This document shows, piece after piece, positions 6,608 through 14,053 of a stretch of DNA of 50,523 bases. This DNA is from Blastococcus sp. GTDB lineage: Bacteria; Actinomycetota; Actinomycetes; Mycobacteriales; Geodermatophilaceae. The notes beneath the pieces were generated by a model. That model had not been told where the DNA came from, ran no database searches, and saw only the letters and a program-made list of their open reading frames with translations. A program made the translations under genes and the position numbers. Location of the stretch: assembly GCA_025965795.1 (NCBI GenBank), contig JAOPWH010000238.1:1-50523 (forward strand), read 5' to 3'. Position 1 is the first letter of the stretch. Each line of letters begins with the position of its first letter.

Positions 6608-7812
6608 GGCTGCCCGGCGTCCGGTCCGGTGTGCTGATCAGCCGCCGGGTACGCGGCTTCCGCGGCGGCCGTGGCCGCCCGCAGCACCTCCTTGACCGGC
6701 AGGCCGAGCTCGCCGGCCAGCGCGGCGACGTCCTCGAACTCGACGCTGACGTTGACCCGCCGGCCGTCGGACACGGCGACCTTGACGCCGACCCGCCCGC
6801 CGAGCACCTCGACCGACGTCTCGGACCGCTCCATCGCGACCTTGCCGACCGGCACCACCCGGAGGCCGATGGTCGACGTCGTCGCGAACACCGCCGCCCG
6901 CACCTGCCGCTCGAGGTCTGCCCGGCAGAGGACGGAGAGTGTCTGCGCCGGCCGCCCCTTCTTCATGAGGATCGGGGTGAGCCAGGCGTCGGAGGCCCCG
7001 GCGGCGAACAGCGCGTCGAGGACGCCCGGCCACAGCCGGGGGTCCAGGTCGTCGACGTTGGTCTCGAGCACCAGGGCGCCAGGGGGCGGGGGCCCGTCGG
7101 GGGAGCCGAGCACCAGCCGGACGACGTTGGGCAGCTGCTCCGGGTCGCGGCCACCGGCGCCGACGCCGACGCGCTCGACCCGCATCGGCGGCAGGGTCGT
7201 CCACTCGTCGACGCGGGCGGCGACGAGCGCGGCGCCGGTCGGCGTGCACATCTCGGCGGGAACCGCACCGGCGTGCACGGGGATGCCGGCCAGCAGTTCG
7301 AGGACCGCCGGTCCGGGGATCGGGACGACGCCGTGCGCCCCACGGGCCGAGCCGCTGCCGAGCGCCACCGGTGAGGCCGTCAGCCGCGACAGCGCGAGGT
7401 GCTCGAACCCGGCGACGACGCCGACCACGTCGGCCAGGGCGTCGAGGGCGCCGACCTCGTGGAAGTGCACGTCCTCGGCGGGCATCCGGTGCACGCGACC
7501 CTCGGCGACCGCGAGTCGCTCGAACACCGCCAGGGCGCCCTCGCGGACCGCCGGCGGCAGGGCCGCGTCGGCCAGCAGCGCTCGGACCTCGGACCAGGTG
7601 CGCTGCGCGTCCGACGCGGGCGCGTGCACGTGCACGCGGGTGGCGCCGAGTCCGTGCCGGGTGGTCTGCTCGACGGTGAGCCGGATCGGCTCGACGGGGA
7701 GCGCGGCGACGGCGGCCCCGGGGACCTCCAGCGGAACCCCGGCGTCGACGAGCGCGCCGAGCAGCATGTCGCCCGACGCCCCGGCGGACAGGTCGAGCCA
7801 CCCGATGGTCAC
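6604..7812 (-). CDS. larC: LarC, nickel insertase of nickel-pincer nucleotide cofactor synthesis
   Basis: 402 residues of the LarC (formerly DUF111) family. The N-terminus is IGWLDLSAGASGDMLLGALV; further motifs are HFHEVGALDALADVVGV, a PxPAVLELLAGIPV segment, CTPTGAALV, and ETNVDDLDPRLWP near residue 255, then MKKGRPAQTLSVLC. LarC uses CTP to insert nickel into the pincer precursor made by LarB and LarE, giving the cofactor of lactate racemase-type enzymes. In Lactobacillus, LarC is made by ribosomal frameshifting from two frames; here it is one uninterrupted frame. The GTG start is 6 nt after an AATAAT box, unusually AT-rich for this DNA, suggesting a leaderless mRNA. LarE and a LarA homologue are not in the window. 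Confidence 0.95.
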   Translation of the reverse strand: MTIGWLDLSAGASGDMLLGALVDAGVPLEVPGAAVAALPVEPIRLTVEQTTRHGLGATRVHVHAPASDAQRTWSEVRALLADAALPPAVREGALAVFERLAVAEGRVHRMPAEDVHFHEVGALDALADVVGVVAGFEHLALSRLTASPVALGSGSARGAHGVVPIPGPAVLELLAGIPVHAGAVPAEMCTPTGAALVAARVDEWTTLPPMRVERVGVGAGGRDPEQLPNVVRLVLGSPDGPPPPGALVLETNVDDLDPRLWPGVLDALFAAGASDAWLTPILMKKGRPAQTLSVLCRADLERQVRAAVFATTSTIGLRVVPVGKVAMERSETSVEVLGGRVGVKVAVSDGRRVNVSVEFEDVAALAGELGLPVKEVLRAATAAAEAAYPAADQHTGPDAGQP

Positions 7813-7818
7813 GTGATC

Positions 7819-7824
7819 ATTATT
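7819..7824 (-). promoter_or_regulatory. -10 box AATAAT of larC
   Basis: AATAAT sits exactly six bases before the larC GTG and lies in one of the few AT-rich spots of the window. It supports a leaderless larC transcript and this choice of start. Confidence 0.5.
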
Positions 7825-7850
7825 GCGGGACGGCGCCGCTGTCCCGCCGC

Positions 7851-7856
7851 TACCGT
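7851..7856 (+). promoter_or_regulatory. -10 box TACCGT upstream of the 158-aa gene
   Basis: TACCGT is followed by six bases and ATG. The larC -10 box lies about 30 bp away on the other strand, so the two form a compact divergent promoter. Confidence 0.5.
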
Positions 7857-7862
7857 CCGGAC

Positions 7863-8339
7863 ATGCCCCTGCCCCGCATCCTGTTGCTCATCTTCGATCC
7901 GGCCGGCGCGGAAATGGAGAAGGGCCGACCCTCCAGGCCGCGGGCGCCGATGCACCGGGGTGCGGCGGTCTACGGGCCGGGGGAGCCGAGCGGGGGTCGC
8001 CCCGCGACCGTGGCCGAGGCCCAGGTGCTGGCGGCGAGCGCCGCGACGCACGCCGGCCGGTTCGAGGAGTCGGTCGAGGCCCTCCTGCGTCGTCGGTCGG
8101 TACAGCTGGAGGCCGCTGCGGACGAGCTGCTGCGCACCGGCTCGGTCGGGCTCCGGCTCGGCGCCTGGGAGGTCGAGGCACGGATCATCCGTTTCTGGCA
8201 CGGCGACTCGGTGCTCGAGATCAGCAGCAGGTCCGACGCCGGCAGCAGGCGAGGTCGGACGAGGATCCCCCGGGACCCGAGGCGGCTGGGTCGCGAGGGG
8301 CTGACCCACTACCTCGCGCACGCGGCGACTGACGACTGA
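7863..8339 (+). CDS. hypothetical protein, 158 aa
   Basis: I do not recognise this protein. It opens with a short hydrophobic run (PRILLLIFDP), continues with a basic, proline-rich stretch (KGRPSRPRAP), then a helical segment rich in A, E and R (EAQVLAASAATHAGRFEESV) and a beta-like LGAWEVEARIIRFWHG segment. It was accepted as a gene because it has G/C-biased codons, a TACCGT -10 box exactly six bases before its ATG, and otherwise lies in an unexplained gap. It is placed on the opposite strand between larC and the LarB-fusion gene, breaking what would otherwise be a larB-larC arrangement. Confidence 0.5.
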   Translation: MPLPRILLLIFDPAGAEMEKGRPSRPRAPMHRGAAVYGPGEPSGGRPATVAEAQVLAASAATHAGRFEESVEALLRRRSVQLEAAADELLRTGSVGLRLGAWEVEARIIRFWHGDSVLEISSRSDAGSRRGRTRIPRDPRRLGREGLTHYLAHAATDD

Positions 8340-8355
8340 CGACTGACGGCGGGTG

Positions 8356-11229
8356 TCAGGACCGTCCGGTGCGGCGCGCCACGCGGGCGGCGAAGACACC
8401 GGCCGAGTAGCCGTTGTCGAGGGTGCCGACCACGACACCGGGCGCCGTCGCGGTGAGCATGGTGAGCAGGGCACCGAGCCCGCCGAGCGCGTTCGGCTGG
8501 CCGGTGGAGGTCGGCACCGCGACGACGGGCAGGTCGGTGTGTGCGCCGATGCTGGCAACCAGCGAGGCGTCCATCCCGGCGACGACGACCAGGCAGTCGG
8601 CGTCGGCCGGAACCCCGCCGTCCGCGAGCATCGACCGGAGCCGGCTGGGCCCGACGTCGTCGAGCCGGAGGACGGCGGTGCCCGTGACGCGTGCCACGAA
8701 CGCGGCCTCGGCCGCCACGGGGATGTCGGCACCGCCCACGCACAGCACCCGCACCCGGCCGACGGGCTCCGGCAGGCGGCCGACCGCGGCGGCGGACGCG
8801 GCGGCGTCCAGAGTCGTGTCCGCGCCGTGCTCGGCGGCGAGCGCGACGAGGGTGTCGGCGGAGGCGCGCAGCACGAGCGCCGGGCGGTCCGGGTGCTCCA
8901 GCCGGGCCTCGCGCACCAGGGTGAGGACCTGCTCGGGAGTCCGGCCGGTGCCCCAGATGACGTCGGGCGCCGCGGTCCGCGCCGGAGTCGCCGGCCCGGT
9001 GGCGGGCGGAACGGCGGTGGGCGGAGCAGCGGCGGGCGGAGCGGGGGTGGGAGCCTGCGCAGCCGGTGCGGCAGCGGTCGGCAACGGGCCCAGGATGGGC
9101 TCGGACGCGCTGCCCAGGCCCAGCGGCGGGTCGAAGCGGGAGGGCACCGCCAGCAGGGGCGCGAATCCGGTCTCGTCGGACGCTTCGTCGACCGGGGACG
9201 GCGGCTCGACCAGGGCCACGGTGTCCTCCGGGGGCTCGGGCTGCGCGGCGGTGTCCTCGGAGCCGCCCTCCGGGGCGCGTGTCTGCGTCACGCCCGAGAG
9301 CCGCACGACGCGGTCGCGGCCGCTGCGCTTGGCGTCGTAGAGCACGCCGTCGGCCGCGGCGAACAGGGTGCGGCGGTCGTCGCCGCGGGCGGCCGAGGCG
9401 ATGCCCACACTGATGGTGACGGTGCCCTCGAGGCCGAGCTCTGACCAGTCGTTCTGCGCGACGGCCATGCGGATGCGCTCGAGCGCGCGTTCGCCCTGCT
9501 CGGCCGTGGTGTCGGGCAGCAGGATCACGAACTCGTCGCCGGCCCAGCGGCACACCTCGTCGGTGTCGCGGACGCCGGCGACGAGCAGGTCGGCGACCGC
9601 CCGCAGGACGACGTCCCCACCGGGGTGACCGATCGCGTCGTTGATCGACTTGAAGCGGTCCACGTCGACGACGGCCAGTGCCGGCGCGGCCCCGGCGGAG
9701 AGCAGGCCGTCGAGGCGCGCCTCGGCGTAGCGCCGGTTGGGCAGGTGGGTGAGCGGGTCCTCGTAGGCCTGGCGGCGCAGCTGGCCGGCCGCTCTCTCGG
9801 TCTCCAGCAGGCTCTTGCGCCGGCCGAACAGCTCGACCCAGCGGGTGCGCCGCTCGTCGACCCGGTCCAGCTCGTCGGAGAGATACGCCTGCAGGTAGGG
9901 CAGGGCACGGCCCGCGTCGTCCAGCTCGGCGTGCAGGGTGCACAGCTCGCGCAGCGCGGCGCGGCGCAGGCGGGGGAGGCCGTGCTCGGTGCCGAGGGTC
10001 AATGCCGACACCAGGTGCTGGTCGGCGGAGTGGGTGTCGCCCTGCCGGCGCAGGGCGCGGCCCAGCGCCAGCTGTGCCGAGGCGAGCTGCGCGCGGTCGG
10101 CGGTGGCCGACGTGATGCGCACGGCGGCGCGCAGGGGACCGATCGCGGCGTTGTGCTCGCCGAGACCGACCAGGGCCCAGCCGTGCACGACCTGGGCCGC
10201 GACGATGCTCGGTGCCTCGGGCGGCAGGATCTCCAGCGCCCGTTCGGCGAGTTCGCGCGCCTCGGCGAAGTGCGGTTCCGCCGATTCGGGGACGCCGTCG
10301 TCGAGCAGGCCTTCGCCGAGTTCGGCGCACAGCTCCCCGAGCCGGATCGCGGCGTCGGCGACCAGCAGCACCGGGTCGCCGTCGTCCTCGCCGAGCGCGT
10401 CCGGCGTCTCGGCGGCTGCGAGGGCGGCCTCGTGGGACCGCCGCTGGAAGTCCAGCGCGAGGGGCATGAGCTCGAGGTCGGCGAGGACGCCGGCGAGGGT
10501 GCCGAGGGTGTCGACGAGCAGCCCGCTCGGTGGCAGCGACGGGGCCAGCAGGCTGGCTGCCTCGACGGCCTCGTCCATGGCGGCGTCGATGCGGCGCGAC
10601 AGCAGTTCGATGCGGGCGTGCCGGGCCAGACCGGCGGCGCGCTGGAGGTCGTCGTCCGTGGCGTCGAAGGCGGCCTTGGCCGAGCGCACCAGCGCGATGG
10701 CCAGGGCGGCCCGGGTGGCCGATTCCGACCTCGGGTCGACGTCGTCGCCGGGGACGGTGCCGGAGACGGCGGAGCCACCGCCGTCGATGAGCTCGGCGAC
10801 CCCGGCGTGCAGGTCGAGCGCGGGCTCGGTGACGGCGTCCGGCGCGGCCGGAACGGGGTCGCCGACCAGCGTGAACCCGGCGACGCGCAGCCGGCGGACG
10901 AGCAGTTCGGCGCGCAGCGTGTCCGCCCAGGCGCGACCGAGCGAGCCGGGGGCGTCGTCGGACGCGTCGTCGGCCGGTTCGGCCGCGACGTAGGGCGAAG
11001 GGTCCCGCTCGACTCCGGCGAGCAGTTCCTCGGCATCGTCGAGTTGCCAGTTCGCCAGGGCAGCGGTCACCCGTTGATGGAGAGCTCCGGGTGGCACGAG
11101 CGCACTGTGCACGTCACCCCGGTCGCTGTCGAGCACGTGTTCGGAGCCACGCCGTCCCCTGTCCGTCGCGTCCCACGTGCCCCACCCGCGCGCCGCAGCG
11201 GGGCCGTCGCCGCGTTCGGCGGCGCTCAC
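8356..11229 (-). CDS. TPR-GGDEF-LarB fusion protein
   Basis: A 957-residue single frame with three parts. Residues about 50-470 are alanine-rich helical repeats of TPR type (for example AAIGPLRAAVRI and AQLALGRALRRQGDTHSADQ). Residues about 488-645 are a GGDEF domain: DPLTHLPNRR, the metal motif VVDVDRFKSINDA, the active-site variant AGDEF (563-567) and an inhibitory RxxD site (RDTD, 554-557) five residues before it, so c-di-GMP synthesis looks possible. A Pro/Ala-rich linker (about 650-753) leads to a LarB/AIR-carboxylase-like domain (about 754-957): PDVIWGTGRTPEQVL, GGADIPVAAEAA, VVVAGMDASL, PVVAVPTSTG and TLDNGYSAG. LarB normally carboxylates and hydrolyses nicotinate adenine dinucleotide at the start of pincer synthesis. 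The LNxCAPG cysteine motif of LarB reads LTATAPG here, so carboxylase activity is doubtful. The GTG start overlaps the upstream GGDEF gene's stop by 4 bp. Confidence 0.9.
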   Translation of the reverse strand: MSAAERGDGPAAARGWGTWDATDRGRRGSEHVLDSDRGDVHSALVPPGALHQRVTAALANWQLDDAEELLAGVERDPSPYVAAEPADDASDDAPGSLGRAWADTLRAELLVRRLRVAGFTLVGDPVPAAPDAVTEPALDLHAGVAELIDGGGSAVSGTVPGDDVDPRSESATRAALAIALVRSAKAAFDATDDDLQRAAGLARHARIELLSRRIDAAMDEAVEAASLLAPSLPPSGLLVDTLGTLAGVLADLELMPLALDFQRRSHEAALAAAETPDALGEDDGDPVLLVADAAIRLGELCAELGEGLLDDGVPESAEPHFAEARELAERALEILPPEAPSIVAAQVVHGWALVGLGEHNAAIGPLRAAVRITSATADRAQLASAQLALGRALRRQGDTHSADQHLVSALTLGTEHGLPRLRRAALRELCTLHAELDDAGRALPYLQAYLSDELDRVDERRTRWVELFGRRKSLLETERAAGQLRRQAYEDPLTHLPNRRYAEARLDGLLSAGAAPALAVVDVDRFKSINDAIGHPGGDVVLRAVADLLVAGVRDTDEVCRWAGDEFVILLPDTTAEQGERALERIRMAVAQNDWSELGLEGTVTISVGIASAARGDDRRTLFAAADGVLYDAKRSGRDRVVRLSGVTQTRAPEGGSEDTAAQPEPPEDTVALVEPPSPVDEASDETGFAPLLAVPSRFDPPLGLGSASEPILGPLPTAAAPAAQAPTPAPPAAAPPTAVPPATGPATPARTAAPDVIWGTGRTPEQVLTLVREARLEHPDRPALVLRASADTLVALAAEHGADTTLDAAASAAAVGRLPEPVGRVRVLCVGGADIPVAAEAAFVARVTGTAVLRLDDVGPSRLRSMLADGGVPADADCLVVVAGMDASLVASIGAHTDLPVVAVPTSTGQPNALGGLGALLTMLTATAPGVVVGTLDNGYSAGVFAARVARRTGRS

Positions 11230-12941
11230 GGCCGCTCCTCGTCCGGCGTGTCGTCCGGCGTGTCCTCGAGTGCCTCGTCCGGCACCTCATCCGGCGAGGC
11301 GGCACCGGGAGCCCGGACCCGGTTGCGGCCCCCCCGCTTGGCCGAGAAGAGGTGCAGATCGGCGGTGTCGAACACGCTCCGCCAGCCCACCGCGCCGCCC
11401 TCGGCTCCCTCGGCGACCGCCGGTGCGGTCGCCACGCCCACGCTGACCGTCACCGCCTCGGTGAGGTCGAGGTCGCTCCAGTCGGCATCCGCGACGGCGC
11501 GGCGCAGCCGTTCCATCACCACGACGGCCTGGGCCTCGGTCGCGGTCGGGAGGACGACGAGGAACTCGTCACCGGCCCAGCGGTACACCTCGTCGCCGTT
11601 GCGGCTGTGCTCGCGCAACAGGTCGGCCACCCTGCGGAGGACGGCATCGCCCTGGGTGTGCGAGGCGGCGTCGTTGACCGACTTGAACCGGTCCACGTCG
11701 ACGACGGCCAGCGACAGGGGCTCCCGGCCGAGCCGCATCGCGCCCAGCCGGCGCTCAGCGCTGCGCCGGTTGCCCAGCCCGGTGAGCGGGTCCTCGAGCG
11801 CGTGCCGGCGCAGCAGCGCGGCCTGACGCTCGGCCTCGCGCAGCCGGCTGCGGCGGACGAACATCTCCGCCCACATCTGCCGGCCGCGGGCGTGCGCGCG
11901 GCCGGTGTCGGACCGGTAGGCCTCCAGCCAGTGCAGCGCCTCGGCCGGGCGGCCCAGGTCGGCGGTGTGCTGGCCGAGCTCCAGCAGGCACTGGCGGTAG
12001 CGCCGCCGGTCGCCGGCGGCGACGAAGGAGCCCGCGGCGTCGACCAGCAGGCCCACGGCCTCCTCGCCCTGTGCCGGGTCGTCGTCCCGGTCGGCCAGCC
12101 GGGCGAGCAGGCGGGCCAGGACGAGGTCGGTGTACCCGCGCAGCCAGACGCCGCCGTCGGCCTGGACGTGCCGTCGGACCCGGCGCAGGGGGCCGAGCGC
12201 GCCGTCGAGGTCGTCGGAGCACATCAGCGCCCAGGCCTGGACGACGTCGAGGAGGTCCTCCTCCGCCCGCTCCGGCTCCCAGGGCAGGTCGCGGGCGGAG
12301 GCGGCGCAGGCGATGGCCTCGGCGGCCAGCTCGCGTGACCGGGTCTCGTCTCCGCGGCGGCGCAGCGTCTGGGCCAGCTCGGTGTGCTGCTGGGCCGACA
12401 GCAGGCGCATGCGCCACAGGTCCGCAGGCTCGCGCAGCGCCGCGGCCCCGTGCTGGGCCCGGAGGGCGTGCGCCACGGCCAGCTCCTCCAGGTCGAGACC
12501 GGCCAGCGTGAGCGACAGCCAGCGGTGCGCCAGGAGCAGGGAGCGCGACGCCTCGGCGCCGGCGGGCCCCTCGGTGAGCAGGCTCGCGTCGACGGCGAGC
12601 AGCATCGCCGCGTCGAAGTGGTCGGCGGTGACCTCGACCTGCGCGAGATAGGCCAGGGCGAGCGCCGTCTGCGCGGTCGGCGGGCACTTGTCGAGGGCCT
12701 CGCGGGCGGCCGTGGCGCGCTCGGAGACCGGCTCCGGTTCGCCGTCGATGAGGCTGCGGCGGGCGGCGAGCGCGTGCCGCCATGCGGCCCAGAGCGGCTC
12801 CTCGGTCTCGGCGAAGATCGCATCGGTCTCGTCGAGGACGGCGAGGAAGGCGGTGGCGTCGTCCCGGGGAGGCGCGGCGAGCAGGCGCCAGAGGGCAGCC
12901 TGCTGATCGCCGTCGGCGCTCCGGGCCGCGCGCTCGCTCAC
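11226..12941 (-). CDS. TPR-GGDEF protein, putative diguanylate cyclase
   Basis: 571 residues from a GTG preceded by GGAGG; a longer frame exists, but the extra residues look non-coding. Residues about 1-375 are helical TPR-like repeats without membrane segments, so the protein is probably cytosolic. The GGDEF domain (about 380-545) has DPLTGLGNRR, VVDVDRFKSVNDA, the variant active site AGDEF (456-460), which is compatible with activity in other cyclases, and an I-site RNGD at the usual spacing. A repetitive acidic tail (DEVPDEALEDTPDDTPDEE) follows. It resembles the next gene throughout the TPR and GGDEF parts and is coupled to it by a GTGA overlap, so the pair probably arose by duplication and one copy gained a LarB domain. 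Confidence 0.92.
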   Translation of the reverse strand: MSERAARSADGDQQAALWRLLAAPPRDDATAFLAVLDETDAIFAETEEPLWAAWRHALAARRSLIDGEPEPVSERATAAREALDKCPPTAQTALALAYLAQVEVTADHFDAAMLLAVDASLLTEGPAGAEASRSLLLAHRWLSLTLAGLDLEELAVAHALRAQHGAAALREPADLWRMRLLSAQQHTELAQTLRRRGDETRSRELAAEAIACAASARDLPWEPERAEEDLLDVVQAWALMCSDDLDGALGPLRRVRRHVQADGGVWLRGYTDLVLARLLARLADRDDDPAQGEEAVGLLVDAAGSFVAAGDRRRYRQCLLELGQHTADLGRPAEALHWLEAYRSDTGRAHARGRQMWAEMFVRRSRLREAERQAALLRRHALEDPLTGLGNRRSAERRLGAMRLGREPLSLAVVDVDRFKSVNDAASHTQGDAVLRRVADLLREHSRNGDEVYRWAGDEFLVVLPTATEAQAVVVMERLRRAVADADWSDLDLTEAVTVSVGVATAPAVAEGAEGGAVGWRSVFDTADLHLFSAKRGGRNRVRAPGAASPDEVPDEALEDTPDDTPDEERP

Positions 12942-13044
12942 GTGCTGCCTCCAGTCGCGGGGTGGCCCGGCCGGAAGGCCAGGTCTGCCGGGTGACGAGT
13001 CGCAGCTTCCCCCGGGTGGAGCATCCGCCCCCACCCGCCCGCAC

Positions 13045-13050
13045 TACCCT
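13045..13050 (+). promoter_or_regulatory. -10 box TACCCT of pheA
   Basis: TACCCT, six bases, then ATG: a leaderless arrangement that fixes the pheA start. Confidence 0.55.
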
Positions 13051-13056
13051 TGCCGG

Positions 13057-14007
13057 ATGCCCGGGAAGCCCCCCAGTACACGCCCGACGCGGTTCGCCTA
13101 TCTCGGGCCCGAGGGTACCTTTGCCGAAGCGGCACTCAAGAGGGCACTTGCCTCCTCGGAGGGAGCGCGTTCACCCGCCCCGAGCGTGGCGGCGGCACTG
13201 GCCGCCGTCCGAACGGGGGACGCCGACGCCGCCCTGGTTCCCCTGGAGAACTCCGTCGAGGGCTCGGTGCCGGCCACGATGGACGGTCTGGCCGACGGCG
13301 ACCCGCTGGTGATCACCCGCGAGGTGTTCCTCCCTGTGACGATGACCCTGGTAGCCCGGCAGGGGGTCGCGCTCGCCGATGTGCGCTCCGTGGCGAGCCA
13401 TCCGCACGCCCTCGCGCAGGCCTCGCGCTGGCTCGCCACGCACCTGGCCGGCGTCTCGCCTCTGCCGACGACGTCGACCGCCGCCGCCGCCGCGGCCGTC
13501 GCCGCCGGGGAGTTCGACGCCGCCGTGTGCGCGCCGATCGCCGCCGAGCGGTACGGCCTGGCGACCCTGGCCGACGACATCTCCGACCACCCCGGCGCGG
13601 TGACCCGGTTCGTGCTGGTCACCCCGCCCGGCGACCTCCCCGGGTCCAGCGGCAACGACAAGACGTCGCTGGTCGCAGTCGTCGGTGACCGCACCGGGGC
13701 GCTGCTGGAGCTGCTCAGCGAGTTCGCCGTCCGAGGGATCTCCCTGACGCGGATCGAGTCGCGGCCGACCCGCGAGCGGCTCGGCGTCTACTCCTTCTCC
13801 CTCGACTGCGAGGGGCACATCGCCGACCGGCGGGTGGGGGAGGCGCTGGCCGCGCTGCACCGGGTCTGCGAGGACGTGCGGTTCCTCGGGTCCTATCCGC
13901 GGGCCGACGGGCGGCAGAACGTGCCGGTGCCGCCGGTGGCCGCCGATGCCGCCTTCACCGAGGCCGAGGCCTGGCTCGAACGGGTGCGCGACGGCTCGGC
14001 CGGCTGA
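13057..14007 (+). CDS. pheA: prephenate dehydratase
   Basis: 316 residues; converts prephenate to phenylpyruvate in phenylalanine synthesis. The catalytic domain starts with FAYLGPEGTFAEAAL, contains VPLENSVEGSV and ASHPHALAQ, and the substrate-binding T-R-F triplet is present (AVTRFVLV, near residue 185). The C-terminal ACT domain (about 205-285) has the GALLELLSEFA and ESRP motifs that bind phenylalanine for feedback control. No chorismate mutase domain is fused, as usual in Actinobacteria. In M. tuberculosis pheA lies close to a small metallopeptidase gene and serS; here those lie 13-16 kb further on. Confidence 0.97.
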   Translation: MPGKPPSTRPTRFAYLGPEGTFAEAALKRALASSEGARSPAPSVAAALAAVRTGDADAALVPLENSVEGSVPATMDGLADGDPLVITREVFLPVTMTLVARQGVALADVRSVASHPHALAQASRWLATHLAGVSPLPTTSTAAAAAAVAAGEFDAAVCAPIAAERYGLATLADDISDHPGAVTRFVLVTPPGDLPGSSGNDKTSLVAVVGDRTGALLELLSEFAVRGISLTRIESRPTRERLGVYSFSLDCEGHIADRRVGEALAALHRVCEDVRFLGSYPRADGRQNVPVPPVAADAAFTEAEAWLERVRDGSAG

Positions 14008-14053
14008 CTCTTTCGGTGCGCATTCCCGCGGGACGACGGCTCGAGGCTGTCGA

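Noticed and set aside
8989-9062. GGCGGGCGGA-like direct repeats as a repeat element
   Set aside because: They encode the Pro/Ala-rich linker of the GGDEF-LarB protein in frame and are explained by that.
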